Assembly (NCBI GenBank): GCA_965214125.1
Contig: CBDCBA010000003.1
Location: forward strand, 110,893 to 174,892
DNA from: CBDCBA01 sp965214125
GTDB lineage: Bacteria > Planctomycetota > Phycisphaerae > Tepidisphaerales > Tepidisphaeraceae
Length of the DNA stretch: 64,000 nt
Reading direction: 5' to 3'
Position 1 is the stretch's first letter, and each line of letters opens with the position of its first letter. Position numbers and translations under genes: made by a program. Under the pieces are notes generated by a model. The model had not been told where the DNA came from. It did not search any database and saw only the letters and a list, made by a program, of their open reading frames with translations. Shown here piece after piece: positions 62,241 through 64,000 of the stretch.

Positions 62241-64000
62241 GTGCCCGGTGACGAGGACGTGACCCAACCCGTTGACCCGGATCGGCCGCAGCCCGGCGAC
62301 TCCGACCGCGCGCGGCAGCGTCGTCGTCGTTGGCGCCGCCGGCTCCTGATCGGCGTGGCGATCGTCGGCGTGATTGGCCTGCTCGTGGTGGGTTATTACG
62401 GCCAACGCTCCTTGCGCTATCGAGCCAATGTGCGAGCCAACCGCGATTTGGGCTACGCCGCCCTCGCCGCGGGCAAGTACGACGAGGCGTTGCGGCTGGT
62501 CCGCCCGTACGCGCGGTCGTACGTCGACGACCTTGACGCCATGTGGGCCGTCGCTCGCTCGCGGGAAGAGGTCGAAGCGGCGGGTCAGTCCCACCTGGGG
62601 ACGGCCGCGGCGGGTTACGCGCGGCTGCTGGAGCGGGCACCCTCCTCGCCGAACGCCGAACAGGCGGAGCTTCGCCTGCTGAACGTGCTTTACGAGCTGC
62701 GCCAATGGCGGCAAATCGTGGAGCAGACGGAGCGGGTGCGTCCCGAACCGCCGGGCGACGCGGCCGACGAGTTGGAACTGTCGCGCCTGTTCGCGCGTGG
62801 GGTCGCGTTGGCCGGCGTCGATCGGGAGGCGGAGGCGATCGAGTTCCTCGACGTCTACCTGTCGGCCCGCCCGCTCGACTCCGACGCGGCCATCCTCCGC
62901 GCGGCGCTCGATGCCAAAACCAACGCGGGCGCGGCCGTGCCGCCCGAACCGACTTCCGATCATCCGTCGGATTTGACGGTGCGCAGCGCGCGACTGGCGC
63001 TCGCCGGCGACGCCGAAGCGGCGGCGACGGCCGCGGAAGAGGCGGCGGACGGAGTGACGGCCGCCTTCCTCACTGAATCGGCCGACAAGTTGGGCGTGCT
63101 CAGCGGGCGGGCGCGGTTTGTGAACCGCCTGGTCGCCGCGCTCGATCTGGCCAACCGCCCGACGCTGGCGACCGACGTTGCAAAGCGAGCCGCCGAGGCG
63201 ACGGGCGACGTTCGGTGGAGCCGCCTCGTCGCCTCACGCCTGACCTTCGCGGAGGACTATGCCGGCGTGATCGAGGCGACGCAAGACGTAGCAGTCGAGT
63301 CGGGCGACGGCCTATTGCTCGGCCTGCGGGCCTTGGCGTTGATCGAGCTCGATCGAAGCGAGGAGGCGGGAGAAATCCGGTCAGCCCTCGCCGGCCGACC
63401 GGCCGATTCGATCGGAGCCGCCTGGAGCACGATCCTTCCGCATTGGCGGCCCTCGGCGGAGCTGCTCTTTGATCTACCGTCGTCCGATCTGCCGCCGGCT
63501 TTCGATCGTTTTTCCGCCGCGCAATTGGCCGTGGAGGCCTACCCGCACGCGGTGTTCAGCCAGATCCTGGGTGAAGCGCTGCTGGAGATCGATGAGCCCG
63601 AAGCCGCCGAGGCGCAGTTGCTGCGGACGGCCGCTGGCACGCGGCCGGTGTGGTCGCGAAGCGTGTTTGCGGCAGCCTTGGCGTCGGTGCGGCTTCAGGA
63701 GTCGGCCGCCGCAGTCGAACGGCTGACGGTTGCGCAGGGCACGTCCAGCCGGCCGACGATGTACGCGGCGGCCGCAACGTGGCTTCTGAGCGAGAATGGC
63801 GCCCGCGCCGCCGATGACGGCCGCGCCCAGGCGGGCGACCAACTTGCCGCAACTTCCGACCCCTACGAGCAGTTCCGCCTGGCCGTCGTCGCGGGGCGGC
63901 CGGATTTGCTGGACCCGGCCGCGTTGCCGCCGGAGCTTCTGCCGGCAACGCTTAGCCTGTCGCTCCAAGAGGAGGCAGAGGCCACGGCGCAGGCAGTGGT
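62241..64000 (+). CDS. Membrane-anchored TPR-like protein (3' part beyond the window)
   Basis: Open from GTG 62241 (AGGAGG 5-6 nt upstream) to the right edge, 586 codons with no stop. The basic N-terminus RQRRRRWRRRLLIGVAI leads into one membrane helix (LIGVAIVGVIGLLVVGYYG). Then come helical repeats with TPR character: GYAALAAGKYDEALRLVRPY, AAGYARLLERAPSSPNAEQA, EAIEFLDVYLSARPLDSDAA, LLLGLRALALIELDRSEEAG. Type II membrane protein with an extracytoplasmic repeat domain; function unknown. Confidence 0.8.
   Translation, partial: MPGDEDVTQPVDPDRPQPGDSDRARQRRRRWRRRLLIGVAIVGVIGLLVVGYYGQRSLRYRANVRANRDLGYAALAAGKYDEALRLVRPYARSYVDDLDAMWAVARSREEVEAAGQSHLGTAAAGYARLLERAPSSPNAEQAELRLLNVLYELRQWRQIVEQTERVRPEPPGDAADELELSRLFARGVALAGVDREAEAIEFLDVYLSARPLDSDAAILRAALDAKTNAGAAVPPEPTSDHPSDLTVRSARLALAGDAEAAATAAEEAADGVTAAFLTESADKLGVLSGRARFVNRLVAALDLANRPTLATDVAKRAAEATGDVRWSRLVASRLTFAEDYAGVIEATQDVAVESGDGLLLGLRALALIELDRSEEAGEIRSALAGRPADSIGAAWSTILPHWRPSAELLFDLPSSDLPPAFDRFSAAQLAVEAYPHAVFSQILGEALLEIDEPEAAEAQLLRTAAGTRPVWSRSVFAAALASVRLQESAAAVERLTVAQGTSSRPTMYAAAATWLLSENGARAADDGRAQAGDQLAATSDPYEQFRLAVVAGRPDLLDPAALPPELLPATLSLSLQEEAEATAQAV

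Overview
This window is about 70% G+C and packed with genes, with no rRNA or tRNA gene that I can see. The gene families suggest a planctomycete, probably of the Phycisphaerae type. The signs are a MoxR/DUF58/BatA/VWA cluster with a very long membrane-anchored coiled-coil protein, a small family ending in 'LGLTxRDTT...', a GNAT protein with a basic C-terminal extension, a DUF11-repeat lipoprotein and many small palindromic repeats. The taxonomic assignment is inference from memory of these families, not a database match.

Layout. 1-5435 (minus): addB-addA recombination/repair helicase-nuclease, addA running off the left edge. 5470-18070: hemB; a minus-strand run leuA - antitoxin - VapC-type toxin - TraB/GumN protein - GH16 glucanase; then on the plus strand a TauE/SafE permease, an exported amidohydrolase, a GltS-like symporter and a DUF11 lipoprotein; then a frameshifted prenyltransferase-repeat protein. 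18067-38388 (minus) is one long co-oriented array, probably one or two operons. Transcription order is three SPFH/Band-7 membrane proteins, ABC ATPase, ABC-2 permease, a TPR-like protein, MoxR AAA+ ATPase, DUF58, BatA-like, VWA and giant coiled-coil proteins, and the prenyltransferase-repeat protein. Several junctions are ATGA/GTGA overlaps. 38702-41780 (plus): a second ABC-2 permease and a P1B-like metal ATPase without the usual CPC motif.

41777-54360 is an accessory, repeat-rich region. It starts with a REP-associated tyrosine transposase (RAYT) with its REP palindromes on both sides and one in frame inside the gene. Next come an ASCH-domain gene, a remnant of a second ASCH gene joined to a truncated paralogue, a NERD/zinc-ribbon nuclease and an RloA/RloB-type defence pair of lower G+C. 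A complete-looking type II restriction-modification set (M, controller, R) then occupies the middle of an MmeI-like type IIL enzyme gene, whose N- and C-terminal ends survive on either side. The region closes with a GNAT gene broken by a nonsense codon and several repeat insertions.

54359-64000: an NtrC-type response regulator and a divergent haem-type sensor kinase, a Maf-like (DUF115) glycosyltransferase, rpiA, small proteins and the start of a large membrane-anchored repeat protein that runs off the right edge.

The most unusual content is the set of palindromic repeats that begin with GTAG. Three sequence families occur as outward-facing pairs (13134-13252, 41777-42522, 42989-43077). In four genes the stop codon is the TAG of the repeat itself.
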